In this document: positions 1 to 11,110 of the stretch, one piece after another
How positions within the stretch are numbered: position 1 is the first letter of the stretch
Layout of the letters: the number at the start of each line of letters is the position of its first letter
Assembly: GCA_030544215.1 (NCBI GenBank)
Contig: JARZZO010000013.1
Span: 44,535,196-44,599,195, forward strand
Direction of reading: 5' to 3'
Length of the DNA: 64,000 nucleotides
From: Zantedeschia hybrid cultivar
Lineage: Eukaryota > Streptophyta > Magnoliopsida > Alismatales > Araceae
The notes under the pieces: model-generated
Databases searched by the model: none
The model's input: the letters and a program-made list of their open reading frames with translations, nothing else
Told to the model about the DNA's origin: nothing
Program-made: the position numbers and the translations under genes

Positions 1-266
1 TGCTCTGATAATAGCCATAGCTACTGCTATGATAGCCTGAAGCATCGGAAGGAAGGATCAGTTTGTCAAGGAAGAGGATGGATGGAAAAGAGTCGTCGGT
101 AAGAGGAGAAGGGAGTGGCAGAAGAGTTATAAGGCCAGATGCATCTCTGCTCTGGTGGGTGGAGAGTGCTGTATGAGGCGGCTGCAGAAGGGTCATTGGA
201 CCCACAAGTGGAGGGAGGCAATATAAAGCTGGCACTGTAATGGGAAATGACACAGAAGCTAGGCAT
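1..266 (-). other. Left-edge segment with faint resemblance to a TOL post-VHS exon
   Basis: Read on the minus strand, the segment gives short stretches in different frames that recall the region after the VHS domain of TOL proteins: a VxFP-like start, a PP-rich stretch, AAASY, then DASGL. No single frame carries all of them and I see no clean splice sites, so it is not called as an exon. It could equally be chance. An alignment against palm TOL exon 6 would decide. Confidence 0.2.
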
Positions 267-659
267 GAAGTATCAGAGATGACAGTTAGATGGTTAAAAA
301 CAGACCAACCAGTGATGTTATGGATATATGAATAGAAGGTACTGAGAAAAGAACTTGAACCAAAACAGTTCATGCCGTTTTTCAGGTTTCCAAGTTGGTG
401 TCCAATCCCAAATTAGCCAACCCTCCTTTGCGGCATATGTTCCTAGAGGTTTTAGTGGGGCCTAGGCTATAACCAATAAATCAACCAATGTATGGTGGTT
501 ATAATTAATAGACATAAAAAGGACACACAGCAATCCATCAGTATACATGTTCACATCCTACCAGACATTCGCTTATAGATGTTTCTAAAGTAACTGATGC
601 TATCCCTCTCAAAAGTGGTTCTCAAAAAGACATGTTTGAGTAGGTGTCAACCTGCAAAA

Positions 660-1690
660 TGGGTTATGCTAAAAATCAAGAAGAGTTCAAGCTGAAGACC
701 ATTTTAAAAGCTCAATTCTCAGAACACCCTTTTGGAGAAGAAAGAAAACAGAGACAAATATCTAGAATGTTGTGGGTCGAAGAGGGAGATTTAACTACCA
801 TAGTTTCATAAACTTTCAAATGGGAGAAGAAGATGATTATTGTTTTGAAGTTTCGCTCCTGGTTAGAAGATAAGGAGGAAATCTTGGATGAGATTATCCT
901 ATTTTATAAAGAATTGTCCTCTAAAGAGAAAAGGTAAGTATCCCAGATGGAAAGACCCACAAGCTACCCAACTTACTACAAAGGAAGTCTCCTTGTTGCT
1001 GCAGGAAGCTAAGAAGCACTATTCAGCCTAGGAGGAGAGAAAGCCCCACATCTTGATCGCTATACCACGATCTTTTTCCAAACTTTGTTAAAGTGGACAT
1101 CATCAACAGTGTTAAAGAATTCCTAAATAAAGGCAGAGGGTGGGTGTGTGTTTGTGTGTCTGTGTGTACCTTAACCGAAGTTTTTTATATTAATACCTAA
1201 AAAGGACAATGCTGAGGAATTATAAAATCATTGCCATGGTCCTTGCTGCAAGACTTGGTAAAGTTGTGGGGGGATAGTGGAGGAAAGCCAATCAGATTTT
1301 ATCAATGGCAGAGGACTCAAAGATGCTTTCCTCTGGCTCATGAAGTTTGTTTTCCCTCAGAAGACCGAGACCAGAATCGCATCTAAGTTGGATTTTAATA
1401 AGGCGTATAGAGAGAAAGAAATGATATCACCTTCAGGGGGTTGCAAATCTTGTGTAGAGAACACCTGCATTAAAGCAATCACCCTCACATGCTCATGGAG
1501 CAGATTTTCTCTGGATACATGCAGATAAGCAGAAGAAAACTTTGGACACTATCTGGTAAATTTTTATTTTGATTTCCACAGTATGCAGAATGATTCTTTA
1601 GATAATCTAGTGACTTCTGTTGTGGCAAGGAATCTACTCTCTTGCAACTGGTTGTACTACTTTATTCTAAAATAAAATTGGTGGTACCAA
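660..1690 (+). mobile_element. Decayed L1-like LINE fragment (linker and reverse transcriptase)
   Basis: Translation in shifting plus-strand frames gives the usual order of a plant L1 ORF2. First comes WVEEGDLTT, like the W-x-x-x-GDxNTKFFH region. Next is EEILDEIILFYKELSS, then EALFSLGGEKAP, resembling F-x-L-G-x-x-K-A-PGPDG. Then come NYKIIAMVLAARL, SQSDFINGR and KLDFNKAYR, the start of the RT fingers and palm. Several stops and frameshifts are present and the catalytic DD motif is missing. The tail near 1650-1690 (AATAAAATTGG followed by GGTACC) resembles the tail at 6370-6392. It lies antisense within the presumed long intron of the TOL gene. Both ends are approximate. Confidence 0.75.

Positions 1691-1695
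<5 letters not shown>

Positions 1696-1783
<88 letters not shown>
1696..1783. repeat. Compound microsatellite (CT)n(TA)n
   Basis: About 43 bp of CT dinucleotides run directly into about 45 bp of TA dinucleotides. The tract sits at the 3' end of the L1-like fragment, a common place for microsatellites to grow. Confidence 0.98.
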
Positions 1784-1786
<3 letters not shown>

Positions 1787-1787
1787 C

Positions 1788-2180
1788 ATTGTAGCTATCT
1801 AATTCAAGATCAGATGGTCATGAGGCTGTGCAGTTAAACCGCATGCACTGTAGCAAAACGCATTCTAGCACTCAACTATGTGAGGCATGCTACTATGTGG
1901 TTGGCGGTTAAACCACACGGCACTTAGGTGGTTTAAACCCCTTAATTGGTGATGAAAACTAAAACCTCAAGGGATGGGAACAACCCTAAAGGGCTAATTG
2001 GAGCAATTTCTTATTTTTTGGTTATTTTTTATAATTTATTAAAAATATTTTTTGCATGCACATGGTCAGACGAGTACGATTGAGTTTCATGGTCGGACAT
2101 GATTACACGGTAAAATTAAGCCCCAAGGAATAGAAACAACCTTGGCAGGGGTAATTTACTATTTAAAAATTTATGATGAT
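1788..2180. repeat. Dispersed repeat, copy 1 (partial)
   Basis: The segment contains phrases also found at 2560-2910 and 29100-29450: AAAACTCAAGGGATGGG-like text, a GGTCGGAC block, an AAATTAAGCCCC block and a final TTTAAAAATTTAT. It is interrupted and diverged. A short unit near 1841 (GCACTGTAGCAAAACGCATT) is partly repeated near 2230. No coding capacity is seen. Confidence 0.6.
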
Positions 2181-2284
2181 TTTTTAAAAAACATGGACAT
2201 GAGATGGATTAAGGCCGTGCGGACAAAACGCATGCGCTGTAGCAAATTGCATTCTAGAATTCATATATATAATGCACCAGGGGC

Positions 2285-2441
2285 CATGGATGGCAGTACC
2301 GGTACTGGTACCCGTATCGGTGGGTACCGGTACGTACCGGCCGGTGCCGGCCCAGTATCGGCCGATACCCTTTACAGGTATCGAGTACCGGTACCGGACG
2401 ATACCGATACGTACCGGTATCGGCCGGTACTGCCATCCATG
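2285..2441. repeat. GTACCGG-rich imperfect palindrome (foldback)
   Basis: An 18-bp arm at 2285-2302 (CATGGATGGCAGTACCGG) is matched perfectly in inverted orientation at 2424-2441. Between the arms the sequence is almost only permutations of TACCGGTA, CGGTACCG and CCGATACC, so the whole 157 bp can fold on itself. The open frames on both strands here are translations of this repeat (YRYRPVP-type strings), not genes. It sits between copies 1 and 2 of the dispersed repeat. Confidence 0.85.
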
Positions 2442-2504
2442 CCAGGGGCACACCTAACTTAAAGGCACCCCACCTCGAAAGCCTCCCTCCCAATTTCCAA
2501 ACAA

Positions 2505-2910
2505 AATGAAAATCACCAAAAATTTTGAAATATTCAAATATCCCCATCTAGGTTGTTCTCCACACCTTTGAATTTAAACTTAACTGTAGCCGTCCAATCA
2601 AATGCGACGTTGTTTGGGGAAACCCCAGGGGATGGGACCAACGATAAGGGCTAATCTGATGAATTTCCTATTTTTTGACTATTTTTCAATATTTTTAGAT
2701 GTTGATTTTTGATATATGCCCGATCGGACAGCTCTGGTTGATCGGCAAGGTTGGATGGTGAAAATTAAAGTCCCAGGAATGAGATCAACCCTAAGGGCCC
2801 TATTTGAATATTTAAAATTATATATATATATATTTTAAAACAATGGGGAGGGTGGGTTTTCAAGGGGACACATCTAACTTAGATGCTCCCCGGAGCACAT
2901 TCTATCCTTT
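2505..2910. repeat. Dispersed repeat, copy 2
   Basis: It is collinear with 29030-29450. Shared blocks in order are AACTGTAGCC, GGGATGGGA, GATTTTTGATA-ATGC, CGATCGGAC/TGATCAGAC, GGTGAAAATTAAAG, TTTGAATATTTAAAA, GGGTGxGTTTTC and AACTTAGATGC-CCC. No open frame of note is present. The ends are approximate and no target duplication is clear. Confidence 0.8.
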
Positions 2911-3975
2911 CATATACATACATACATATATATAGGATTGCATTCTGCCCACCCTCAATCCGTCGAACACAAACAAAACCCAGCAATTACAGTATATACA
3001 TATACATAATTATATAAACAGGACAATTTTATTCCATGAAAGTAACAAGAAAGTCTAATTAGTCAATCCCGAAAATGCCATTGGGGTTTACTTTTCTTTT
3101 ATTTTGTTGAGAAATGCAATTATACCACACGTTTTACCACCCTCTTTGGCACGCACATTGGGAGCCATTTGTCACTTGATCAAAGAGCTCTCCTAAATGC
3201 ACTAGCTGCAAAAGAAGTTATGTCAAAAGCAACTTTAATGAGAACCATGTGATCAAGTAGTCAAACAGCTCTGCAGTAGCGTGGGCCAAAGAAAGTAGTT
3301 GTATGATACCATTCCTCTTCTTTGTTTGATTAGCCTGGGGCTTATCTCAACATCCTTTCATTAATTCACCACATTTCTTACTTTTCTTCTGCGCTCTTGT
3401 CTGCAACACTTAAGCATATGTGACAGTTCTGTCTCCATCCCATCTCCCTGGACCACCTGCACCTCCTAAGTAGCGGAGTTTTTGGCTTTGATGTTGCATG
3501 TCAGTACACCGGGAGATTTCAATTCGACGTATTTCCCCAAGTCGGCTACTTTCTTGGGCTTGCACAGGCACAATAGCCTTTGCCAGCAGTCCCTGACTTT
3601 CTCATGTTAGTCACACACTTTTGTGGTCAAGGTAGTACACCATCTCGAGGAACACAGATTAACCAAAGAGTTGTCCATGGCCTATGGCAGCAGCGGCAGG
3701 GATCACCAGCAAACAATGATGGTGGAAAGAGAGTTGGTGGTCTGACGTCTGCGACAGCATGAGGAGACAGAATCCAACAATCAGGGGGTACCACCAGATG
3801 TCCAAAGGCAACAATCAGGGGGTACCATCAGATATCCAAAGGACTAAGAAATAAAGTGGGGGGCTGGCAAATGTATTACTTTCCCCTGAGCAATAAGCAG
3901 ATCAACAGAACTCTTTCCACATGGCACCTGTATGCTAGAATACAGGAGGGGAAAAGGTTACAAACTCAAGCTCCT
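2911..3975. other. No gene recognised; short tandem duplication near 3774-3842
   Basis: No protein domain is seen. A unit of about 34 bp containing AACAATCAGGGGGTACCA and ATCCAAAGG-type text occurs twice in tandem at about 3774-3807 and 3809-3842, with few differences. The open frames at 3580-3762 and 3856-4038 match nothing I know. Confidence 0.6.
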
Positions 3976-3977
3976 TG

Positions 3978-4009
<32 letters not shown>

Positions 4010-4031
4010 CTCTCTCTCTCTCTGTGTTTTT
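3976..4031. repeat. CT-rich microsatellite
   Basis: CT dinucleotides are interrupted once by TGTGTG and end in TGTGTTTTTT. Confidence 0.95.
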
Positions 4032-4900
4032 TCTATGACAGAACAGTGTCCCCTTCGGTTTCTGAACAATGACACAGCAAAAAGTTTGATGACACAAAGA
4101 AGAGATCAAGATTGAGATATCTCTCCCTTGGACATCTCCGAGTCACTAAAGTCACACTCCTAGCTTCAGACTTTAACTATCGTCAATTCAAGATTTTGGT
4201 CATACAAGCATTATTGTTGGGTTAGCTTAACTTGAGGTTAGGCTATGGATTAGGATCAGCTAAAACCTTACCAACTTGCACCGCATCAGATTATAATTCC
4301 AAGATCTCACTAGGAGACTAAAAGCCGCACAATCATAGAGATCCAAGCTACACCTATGCAATCAGTGGAATGGATTCAGGTCAGACATCACCGAGGGCTT
4401 AAGATGAGAATCTGCCAGTGAGCAGATCCAGAAGCTGTAATGGTTAAGCCAATATCTGGGAGGAGGAGGAGATCCATTGTGGATAGACTCCATATTTTCT
4501 AGGTGTTGTGTTGTAAGCATGGCTTGAAAAGCTCTCTTCCTCTTCTGAGTTTTTGTTTTCCCAGTTTATTATTGTCATTATAATATCTTCATCTTGAATG
4601 TCTCCTATCATTGATTGGTACACTTGCAGTAAAATCCAGTTTCTAAAAACCAACATTTCAAGTATCCTTCTTGACTGGCTATGACAAGGAATGCACAGAA
4701 AATCTTGTACACACAAGGTGACAGAGAAAAACACAGGGATCCCAGTCATTTCAGATTTTAGCATGCAAGATACTAACAAATACTCGAATAATCTGAAATC
4801 TGAAACACGGAATAGGTGCATGATCGGAGAAGGACAAGTCTTCTTATCCAATTATACAACAAATGTTTGATCCAAATAGTAACAAAAACAAGTTAAAGAT
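4032..4900. other. Unassigned, probably TOL intron
   Basis: A 135-codon minus-strand open frame (4444-4851) is present. It contains no motif I recognise and reads like non-coding sequence. I expected the exon following the VHS domain of TOL here and did not find it. Confidence 0.5.
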
Positions 4901-5370
4901 ATATGCAGATCATAGTTATCAATCCCATCCCGGCCTCTGGCCCATTTTTCTAAAGGATGGGATGTTTCAGTGTCCCGTCCCAGAATTTTTCCCATACATA
5001 TTCCAACAAATATAGAATATATATATACAACAAATAATATAAAAAAACATGCCATATAAAAATAACACAAATGTTAATGCAATAAAAGCATTTAGGATGG
5101 GTTTATAAGTATATCAAGGACTACATTCATCAAATGAACCCCCAAGATAAGTTTACAAAACCTTATGGATGTTGAAAAGTCTCAGGTTAGAATGTGAAAT
5201 TTTGGCTGAGACAGGTCGGGATGGGTTGGGACCGGCCAGGACGGTTTGGGATAGGCCAAGACACTCACTAAGACAGACAAGGAAGTGTCCTGTCCTGTTT
5301 TCTCACTACAATGGGACATATCAGCCAATTCTGGTAGGGACAGGATGGGATTGACTACTGTGATGCAGAT
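4901..5370. mobile_element. Foldback/MITE-like element
   Basis: The left arm near 4901-4935 and the right arm near 5340-5370 are inverted copies of each other around the core TCAATCCCATCC; about 25 of 33 positions agree. The interior has a second pair of GGGATG/CATCCC-rich arms. It has no coding capacity. I see no convincing target duplication. It lies in the presumed long intron downstream of TOL exon 5. Confidence 0.6.
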
Positions 5371-5503
5371 AGATACAACTATAGTAAAGAAATAAAAAGG
5401 AATATCCTCAAATCATAAACAAATACTATGCATCAGAGAGGAACAAGAAAAATGAGGTGAGCAATAAAGCATGAATATAGAGGATGAAGAAACAAAAGTG
5501 TAC

Positions 5504-6505
5504 CCTCAGCTCTTGATATGCAGCATAGTACTGAGGATACCTCCCACCAGACCCTCCAAAAGCATCTTGCCATGTATCGATGAGAACCAATATTTTTTCT
5601 CTAACATTTAGCTCAGGCTGAAAAATAGAAATTATCAATAACAAAAGAACATTGGTTACACATTATAATGAAGACATGTAAGACGCAAATGCCATTATTA
5701 ACTCAGAAGCAAGGAGCAACAGCCACCTTTTTCTTCACTATTTTGACCATTTCATGTAAGACATCACGTTCAACAATTTGTAAATGCACATTTTCCCCAC
5801 AATTTTTGCTGAGTGTCTCCAGGACCTGAATTACCAATACCGAACAAAACCGTTCACAAAACGTTTGGATAAACTATCCAAGAAACATGTTCACAAACTG
5901 ACTATAACATTTTACTTATAATACCATAGTTTACAAAATGTACAAATAAAGGGACACAGTTTCATCAGCGAAGTGAAGAACAACTTAAAAGAAAAAAACA
6001 AAACAAAACAATTTTTTTATGTTTGACTCAGCACGTGGCATGCGGAGAGCTTTTAATGGCATCAAAACAAAATTAGATGGTAAAGATATCCAAAAGATCT
6101 TCTCACTCCTCCCTCACACCATTTGTTGGAGCATTTGAGAAGAAAGAAACACAATGATCTTTATGGTAAATAGAACTTATAGAGAGAATGCTCATTTACA
6201 TATTTTACATCTTCATTATAAGTGGAGACAGTAGATTCTTAACACATCGGTAGATTCCTGGAAAATTATTTTTATAGAGCCGAAATAAATATCCAATGTA
6301 ATTTTTCTTCTATTTGGTGATGGAGGAACCTCTCCTCCTACACTTTAAGTTTGTACTACCTCTTCATCTTCTAATAAAATTGGCGGTACATCCACAGTTT
6401 TCTTCAAAAAAAAACTTCAAGAAAAAGCAAAATAAGCACATACTCATCGTTGAGTTCATACAAAACTGTTTTATCCTTGAATCTTGAATTTCAACTAATG
6501 CCTCT

Positions 6506-6536
<31 letters not shown>

Positions 6537-8483
6537 GGGAGGGATTGGGATTTGGGAGATAGAAGGGGAGAGAGGAGAGAAAAGAATGCTAGAGAGAAGA
6601 GAAGAGAGAAAAGATATGGTCCATCGCAATGACCTGCTGCCAAGCATTACCAGTGTAAGTGAGGAAGAAAAGGGATGGAGCCACCCTAGGTTGTTGCCAT
6701 CAGGGCCATACCACTGCTAATGTTGCACCTCCATTTTCTAAACATGAGCTGACTGGAGGGATTTATCGAAGAACATTGTGAGAATTTGTGGGTTTACATG
6801 GAAATAGTGAAAAGGGAGTTAGGGTGCACAAATTGAACCATACCAAAAACCAAACCAAACCAAATCAAATTTTGGTTTGGTTTAGGCTGAGAACCTAATT
6901 TGGTTTTGTTCAGTCTCAAAATTTTCTGTAACTAAACCAAACCGAATAAACTGAATGATTTATATTCATTTAAATTTTTTACATAGTTTAACAAATATCA
7001 CATATCATTTCTATAAGTTTATACATTTTAGTGTTTTTTTATCATTTTTATTTGATGACAAAGAGTCTTGGTGAAATAGTAAGGATTACTCCATTATGAC
7101 TTAGAGGTCATGAGTTCAGAATTGGAAATAACCTCTCTGCAAAGGCACGGGTAAGGTTGCATATGATGACTCTCTCTAGACCCCACAGTTGCAAGAGCCT
7201 CATGGCTTTGGGTTGCACTTTTTTTAAATTATTTGTGTTAATGCACATTGTTTTGGGGTGTGATCTCCCCAAATCATATCAACTCACGTGACCCTTAAGT
7301 TTTTTACAACTTAATACAAATAGTGTAAAGATCTAACATATCACACCAACGCTAATAACATGACTAAAGGGCAAAAGTTGAATAACATTGATCGGTAGAG
7401 AGAAATATTGGTGTTATAACAGAATTGCCTGTATATTAATGATACAGACATACAAAAGTAGACCTCGAGAACTGCAGGTTGACTGTACTCACAAAGAGGG
7501 CAAGAAGTTGTATCTTGGGATTTTTACTTCCTAGTCGCTTCTTAAGCACCTTAATTGCATCCTTTGCTTGCCTGCATTTAGAAGAAAAAAAAATCTCACA
7601 ATAATGCTCTTCTGTTGACCAAGCATGCAGAGATACAAATTTCAAGTTTTGTTTGAATTAGCAAACAACACATGGACTATATAGCCTTATAGCACACCTG
7701 AATGAAAGTAGGACTGTTGATCCTTGTAAGGAGACATGGAGAGAGGTCAAGCAATACATCCATGGACTATGGCCATGGATGTGTCAGTCGTTACAGAATT
7801 GAACAAGTGGAGAAACTTAATAAAGCGGCTTCAAAATTCATTTGAAGATCAAACCACACCCACTCAACAAAACAAGTTGGTGAAACATCATCATAGTCAT
7901 ACATGGAAACAAAATGTAATCGTTGGGCGGCGTATGTAAAGACAAGATGCCAAGCTATTTCATGTTTCCACTTTGGAAACTCATGCTGCCACTAGAAAGC
8001 AGCTTAGTTTCCTGAATTTCTTCCGTCAACAATCCATTCCTCCAGGCCGAGCTATTTCCTTTCCATCAATAAACTACAACATGGCAAGTAGTTTACAGTG
8101 GGCACAACCTGAGCATTAGCCTTCCATTACATTACAAAAAGAACATGCCCCAAAAATTACACACTCAAGCTTTATCCAGCGACACACCCAATAACAAACA
8201 CAAAAGCTGCCTTGTTTACCCAACCAAGTGGATACCCATACTACTACACAGGAACAACATCTGCAAACAACATCTGACAACACTATCCGCAGGGGTGAAA
8301 AAATAGAAAGAAGTAGGGGCCTCTTCCACAAACAAACAAAAAACCAAAAACAGCAGCACAAGGATCATATTCATACCCCGGGTCCATGTTGATGATGTCG
8401 CACAGCTCCAAGTTTATCGCCCAGTCCGGTCCGATGAGCAATTCGCTGGTCGCCCTCTCCGCGCACGCCGCCGCGCTCGCCAT
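5504..8483 (-). CDS. TOL: TOM1-LIKE (TOL) protein, VHS-domain exons; 3' part outside the window
   Basis: TOL proteins bind ubiquitinated plasma-membrane cargo and pass it to the ESCRT/vacuolar sorting pathway (known of the family). Coding exons on the minus strand are 8483-8377, 7571-7493, 5825-5727 and 5617-5504, each with canonical AG and GT borders; frames join exactly to 133 residues. Residues 1-36 (start MASAAACAERAT, then IGPDWAINLELCDIIN) open the VHS domain. QAKDAIKVLKKRL, LETLSKNCGENVH and PELNVREKILVLIDTW follow, and YPQYYAAYQELR closes it. The start at 8483 is the first ATG after a 5' UTR intron. The GAT domain and proline/glutamine-rich tail are not found between 1 and 5503, so the gene either has an intron longer than 5.5 kb or is truncated. 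No stop or frameshift is seen in the four exons. Introns contain a LINE tail, a poly-G run and an Au-like SINE. Confidence 0.88.
6185..6420 (+). mobile_element. Probable LINE 3' tail in TOL intron
   Basis: The block TTGTACTAC...CTTCTAATAAAATTGGCGGTAC at 6349-6392 closely matches the tail of the L1-like fragment at 1650-1690. It is followed closely by an A-rich tract (6406-6413). I read it as a 5'-truncated LINE insertion. The left end is a guess. Confidence 0.5.
6505..6539. repeat. T11-G24 homopolymer junction
   Basis: Eleven T are followed directly by 24 consecutive G, within the TOL intron between coding exons 2 and 3. On the transcribed minus strand this is a C24 run. Length in a sequencing read is error-prone, so the exact count is uncertain. 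Confidence 0.9.
6825..6960. repeat. AACCAAACC-rich repeat
   Basis: A purine-poor tract of ACCAAA repeats runs into its own inverse TTTGGTTTGG, then again AAACCAAACCGAA. It looks like one end of a dispersed non-coding element. No boundaries can be set. Confidence 0.45.
7065..7226 (+). mobile_element. Au-like SINE
   Basis: The segment follows the plant Au SINE family layout: a box A-like GGTGAAATAGTAAGG, then ATTACTCCATTATGAC, a box B-like GGTCATGAGTTCAGAAT, then CTCTCTGCAAAGGCACGGG, GTAAGGTTGCATA, a GACCCCA block and a short terminal T run. The box B has lost its central TTCGA, so the copy is probably inactive. It lies in the sense of the plus strand, antisense to TOL. Confidence 0.8.
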
Positions 8484-8902
8484 TAAAAAACCCTGCACAT
8501 CACCAACCCACACACCCAATCAAAAACCCCGAAACCCCAAATTCCACCTCAAAACCCACTCCCAACAAAGGAGTTGACCACGAATTCCCCAAACAAACAA
8601 GAAATCCGCAACAAGCCACTCGATCGATTCGACCCAAAACCAGCGAAACACCACACATCCCCATCAAATTCGCTCCCATTCCCAGATAATCGCGGGGTTA
8701 ATCCAGATTACCTGATGCAGAGAAGAGACGAGTTGCTCCGAGAGAGATCGGATCGCGGAGGATTCTTCCTCTGGAGCGGAATCCCCCTCGCGGAAGCGAT
8801 CGGGGTGTAGAGAGAAAAGGAGAGAATTATAGAGAGAGAAAGAGAGGCAGAACTTGGTCAGAGGGGGAGGCGACGGGAGCGTGCGAGCGCCGACATAAAT
8901 AT
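8484..8902 (-). promoter_or_regulatory. TOL 5' leader: UTR exon, UTR intron and TATA-like box
   Basis: A 5' UTR exon of about 180 bp ends at 8712 with CTGCATCAG before a GTAATC donor. The acceptor (GATGTGCAG) is at 8493-8495, nine bases upstream of the ATG. The leader is CT-rich on the minus strand (TCTCTCTATAATTCTCTCC). A TATTTAT motif near 8895-8901 could serve as TATA box, giving a start near 8870. Introns in 5' UTRs often raise expression in plants; that role here is inference. Confidence 0.55.
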
Positions 8903-9220
8903 GGAGGAGAATTCTGCTTCTTCTACTTGGCTCAGGCCACACGGAGCGGAGCTGAAGAAAAAGGTGAACACACGCGGTGGTCGTCGGGGATTTATTTTTA
9001 TTTTTTTATTCCTTCTGCTGTTGTTGCTGCTTCCTTTTTCCCTGGTTTACCTAGATGGGAATGGTCCAAGCTACCCGTCGGGGAAGCTGCTGGGTGGCCT
9101 TTTGAGGGGGACTTTGGGTTCACACGCGTGGAATGGAAATGGAGGGTGGAAGCGTGTGGACTTCTTTGAAAGGGGTGTGGACTAATTGGTGATGCAATAT
9201 TTTTGACTCGGGATGGTTCT
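8903..9220. other. Region upstream of the TOL gene, no gene seen
   Basis: The stretch upstream of TOL has two short overlapping plus-strand open frames (8901-9185). They share no motif with known proteins and are probably incidental. Confidence 0.4.
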
Positions 9221-9224
9221 GTTT

Positions 9225-9555
9225 AGAACAGTGAATCGTAAAATGTCATGAAGTTTGATTTTAAAATTATTAGCTTTAAAATTAGTAAAAATAATTTTTT
9301 TTATTTTAAAATCACTAATTTTAAAAAAATTATTTCAATTTACAGTGCTTCTAGACTGAAAACTAAAATCAACTAAAAGAAGAATTTTAGGAATCAGCAT
9401 ACTTTTGAAATACAATAATTTACGACACTTAAACGTACAAAAAAAAAATATAGAATATTGTATAGCAAACTAAACATAAAGAAAACGTTGTTTAGCGATT
9501 GTTTACGATGTTTTGTAGTGTTTTACAACGCACTAAAATGACTCTTAAATGTGTT
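9225..9555. mobile_element. MITE-like copy related to 32506-32826
   Basis: It shares the order of blocks with 32506-32826 and 38496-38803: GATTTTAAAAT repeats, TTAAAATTAGTAAAA, AGACTGAAAACTAAAATCAAC, AATACAATAATTTACGACA, TTTACGATGTTTTGTAGTG and a final AAATGACTCTTA. The left terminus is degraded. Confidence 0.6.
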
Positions 9556-9629
9556 GATTTTTTGGTATGAGAATATTAAATAGATTGTGATTAATTTCAA
9601 AAGTATGAATAAGTGAGGGAGAGGGAAGA

Positions 9630-11110
9630 ATAGAGATGAAGAAGAATTTATATATGATTTTTGTTGATTTAAAAAAGGCTTGTGATCAAATATGGGTAGA
9701 GTTGATTTAGTGGGCTGTAGATAAGAAATGAGTTGACCAAGTATATGATAATGCGATTAGTAGAGGAGTTACATGAGTTGGGAGCTATTGCGAGAGAGAG
9801 ACTTGTAAGTTTCTTGTTATTATTGGATATTAAGATTGACAATTGAGTTAATGCCTCTTGAAGTTAGTTATAGATGAAGGGATAGCATATTTATGCGATG
9901 GAATCCCTTAGTATATGCTATTTACAGATTATATAATTTTAAATAATGAGACTTTAAAAGCTTTACATAATAGGTCTCAATGATGGAGGGATGCCTTAGA
10001 ATTTAAAGATTTTAGATTTAGTCAAAGTAAATCGAGGTATATGAAATAAATTTCAGTAGCATGAATTAATTAAGAAGATTCGGTTATGCTTGATGGTCAA
10101 GTTATTCCTAAAGTAGTATCTTTGTATATTTAAAATGTATTATTCAAGGAGATGGAAATATCAAAGAAGATGTCATGCATAAGATAGATTGGTTCAGAAA
10201 TCTTGTAATGGATTCAGCCATGTTGTATGGGACAAAGTGTTTAGCAATAATAAAAGAACATATATAAAAAAATGTATATGCTCAAGCTCAGGACAAAGAA
10301 GTGGATGTGCGGAAAGACTTGGGAGGACAAGTTTTAGAATAAATATATATGAGACTTAGGGTGTGTTAGGTGTTTATGATAAATCTTTCTTCCTTAGGAA
10401 AGCAATTTTTTCTCCCTACACTATTTTTTTCCCTCCTTAGGAAAGGAAATTTCTCCTTCATATACTAAAATTTATATAAGAAAAAAACAAATTTTCTATG
10501 ATTATGAGTTATTAAAAAAAGTAAATTTTGTGTCAGTTAACGCCAAATCTCAAGCCATTGCTAAAAGGGAAAGATATCTATGTGAGTGAGTGAGAGGGGG
10601 AGAGAGAGAGAGAAGCTTGATTTTTTTCCCCCAAAAGAAAATTCCTCCCAGTATGAAAGTAGGAAAAAGTTTTGTGATATTTTTCTAATATGAGGATCAA
10701 AAAGTTTTCCATATTTTTTTATTTTCTTCTATCTGTAACTTTCCAAAAAAAATAGAAATAGATTTGATCATTCTCTTTTTCCAAAACTCCTGGTAGGTGT
10801 AATTCTAATTAATAAAAAGCTTAGAGAAAAATAGACTTAGATCACCTAGTTATAGCATTAGCTAAGTCAGTCAGAATGTGTGAACAATTCAAGTGGAAGA
10901 TGGCAAAGAAATAGGAAAAGACCTAAAATAAGATGGTTAATTCTTCATAGTAAAAAATTGAATTGATCATTTTGGGCTTAACCATAAGTATGGCATTAGA
11001 TAATCTAAAGGAGTGAGACAAGTATCATGTAGCTAACTCCAGGTAAGTGAGTTAAGACTCTAGTAATCATAATGATGTCAACAAGATTACCAAGACAGTG
11101 TAACCATTGT
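9630..11110 (+). mobile_element. Decayed RTE-like LINE, split by a 450-bp insertion
   Basis: Conceptual translation with many stops follows an RTE-clade reverse transcriptase: FVDLKKACDQ (DLEKAYD block), WAVDKK, a VIDEGIAYL block, CDGIP, then YMLFTDYIILNNET, where the catalytic FADD has become FTDY. After that come DALEFKDFRFSQSKSRYMK, LDGQVIPK and, near 10300, KWMCGKT, which is typical of this clade. The text breaks at about 10350 and resumes at about 10800 with the C-terminal GRPK/TWxxxVKKDL-like and ALDR-x-x-WR-like blocks ending near 11070. Dead copy. Confidence 0.82.
10352..10803. mobile_element. Insertion inside the RTE-like LINE (unclassified MITE-like)
   Basis: A non-coding, TTCC/GGAA-rich block interrupts the LINE. 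Its ends (GGTGTGTTAGGTG on the left, CCTGGTAGGTGTAATT on the right) suggest weak terminal symmetry only. The superfamily is unknown. It contains a GA-rich tract near 10590-10612. Confidence 0.5.

Noticed and set aside
2142..2547. Four overlapping frames with YRYRPVP-type repeats
   Set aside because: They translate the GTACCGG palindrome on both strands; no gene.
8664..8942. 92-codon minus-strand frame upstream of TOL
   Set aside because: It lies in the CT-rich 5' UTR exon and promoter; the TOL start at 8483 is clear.
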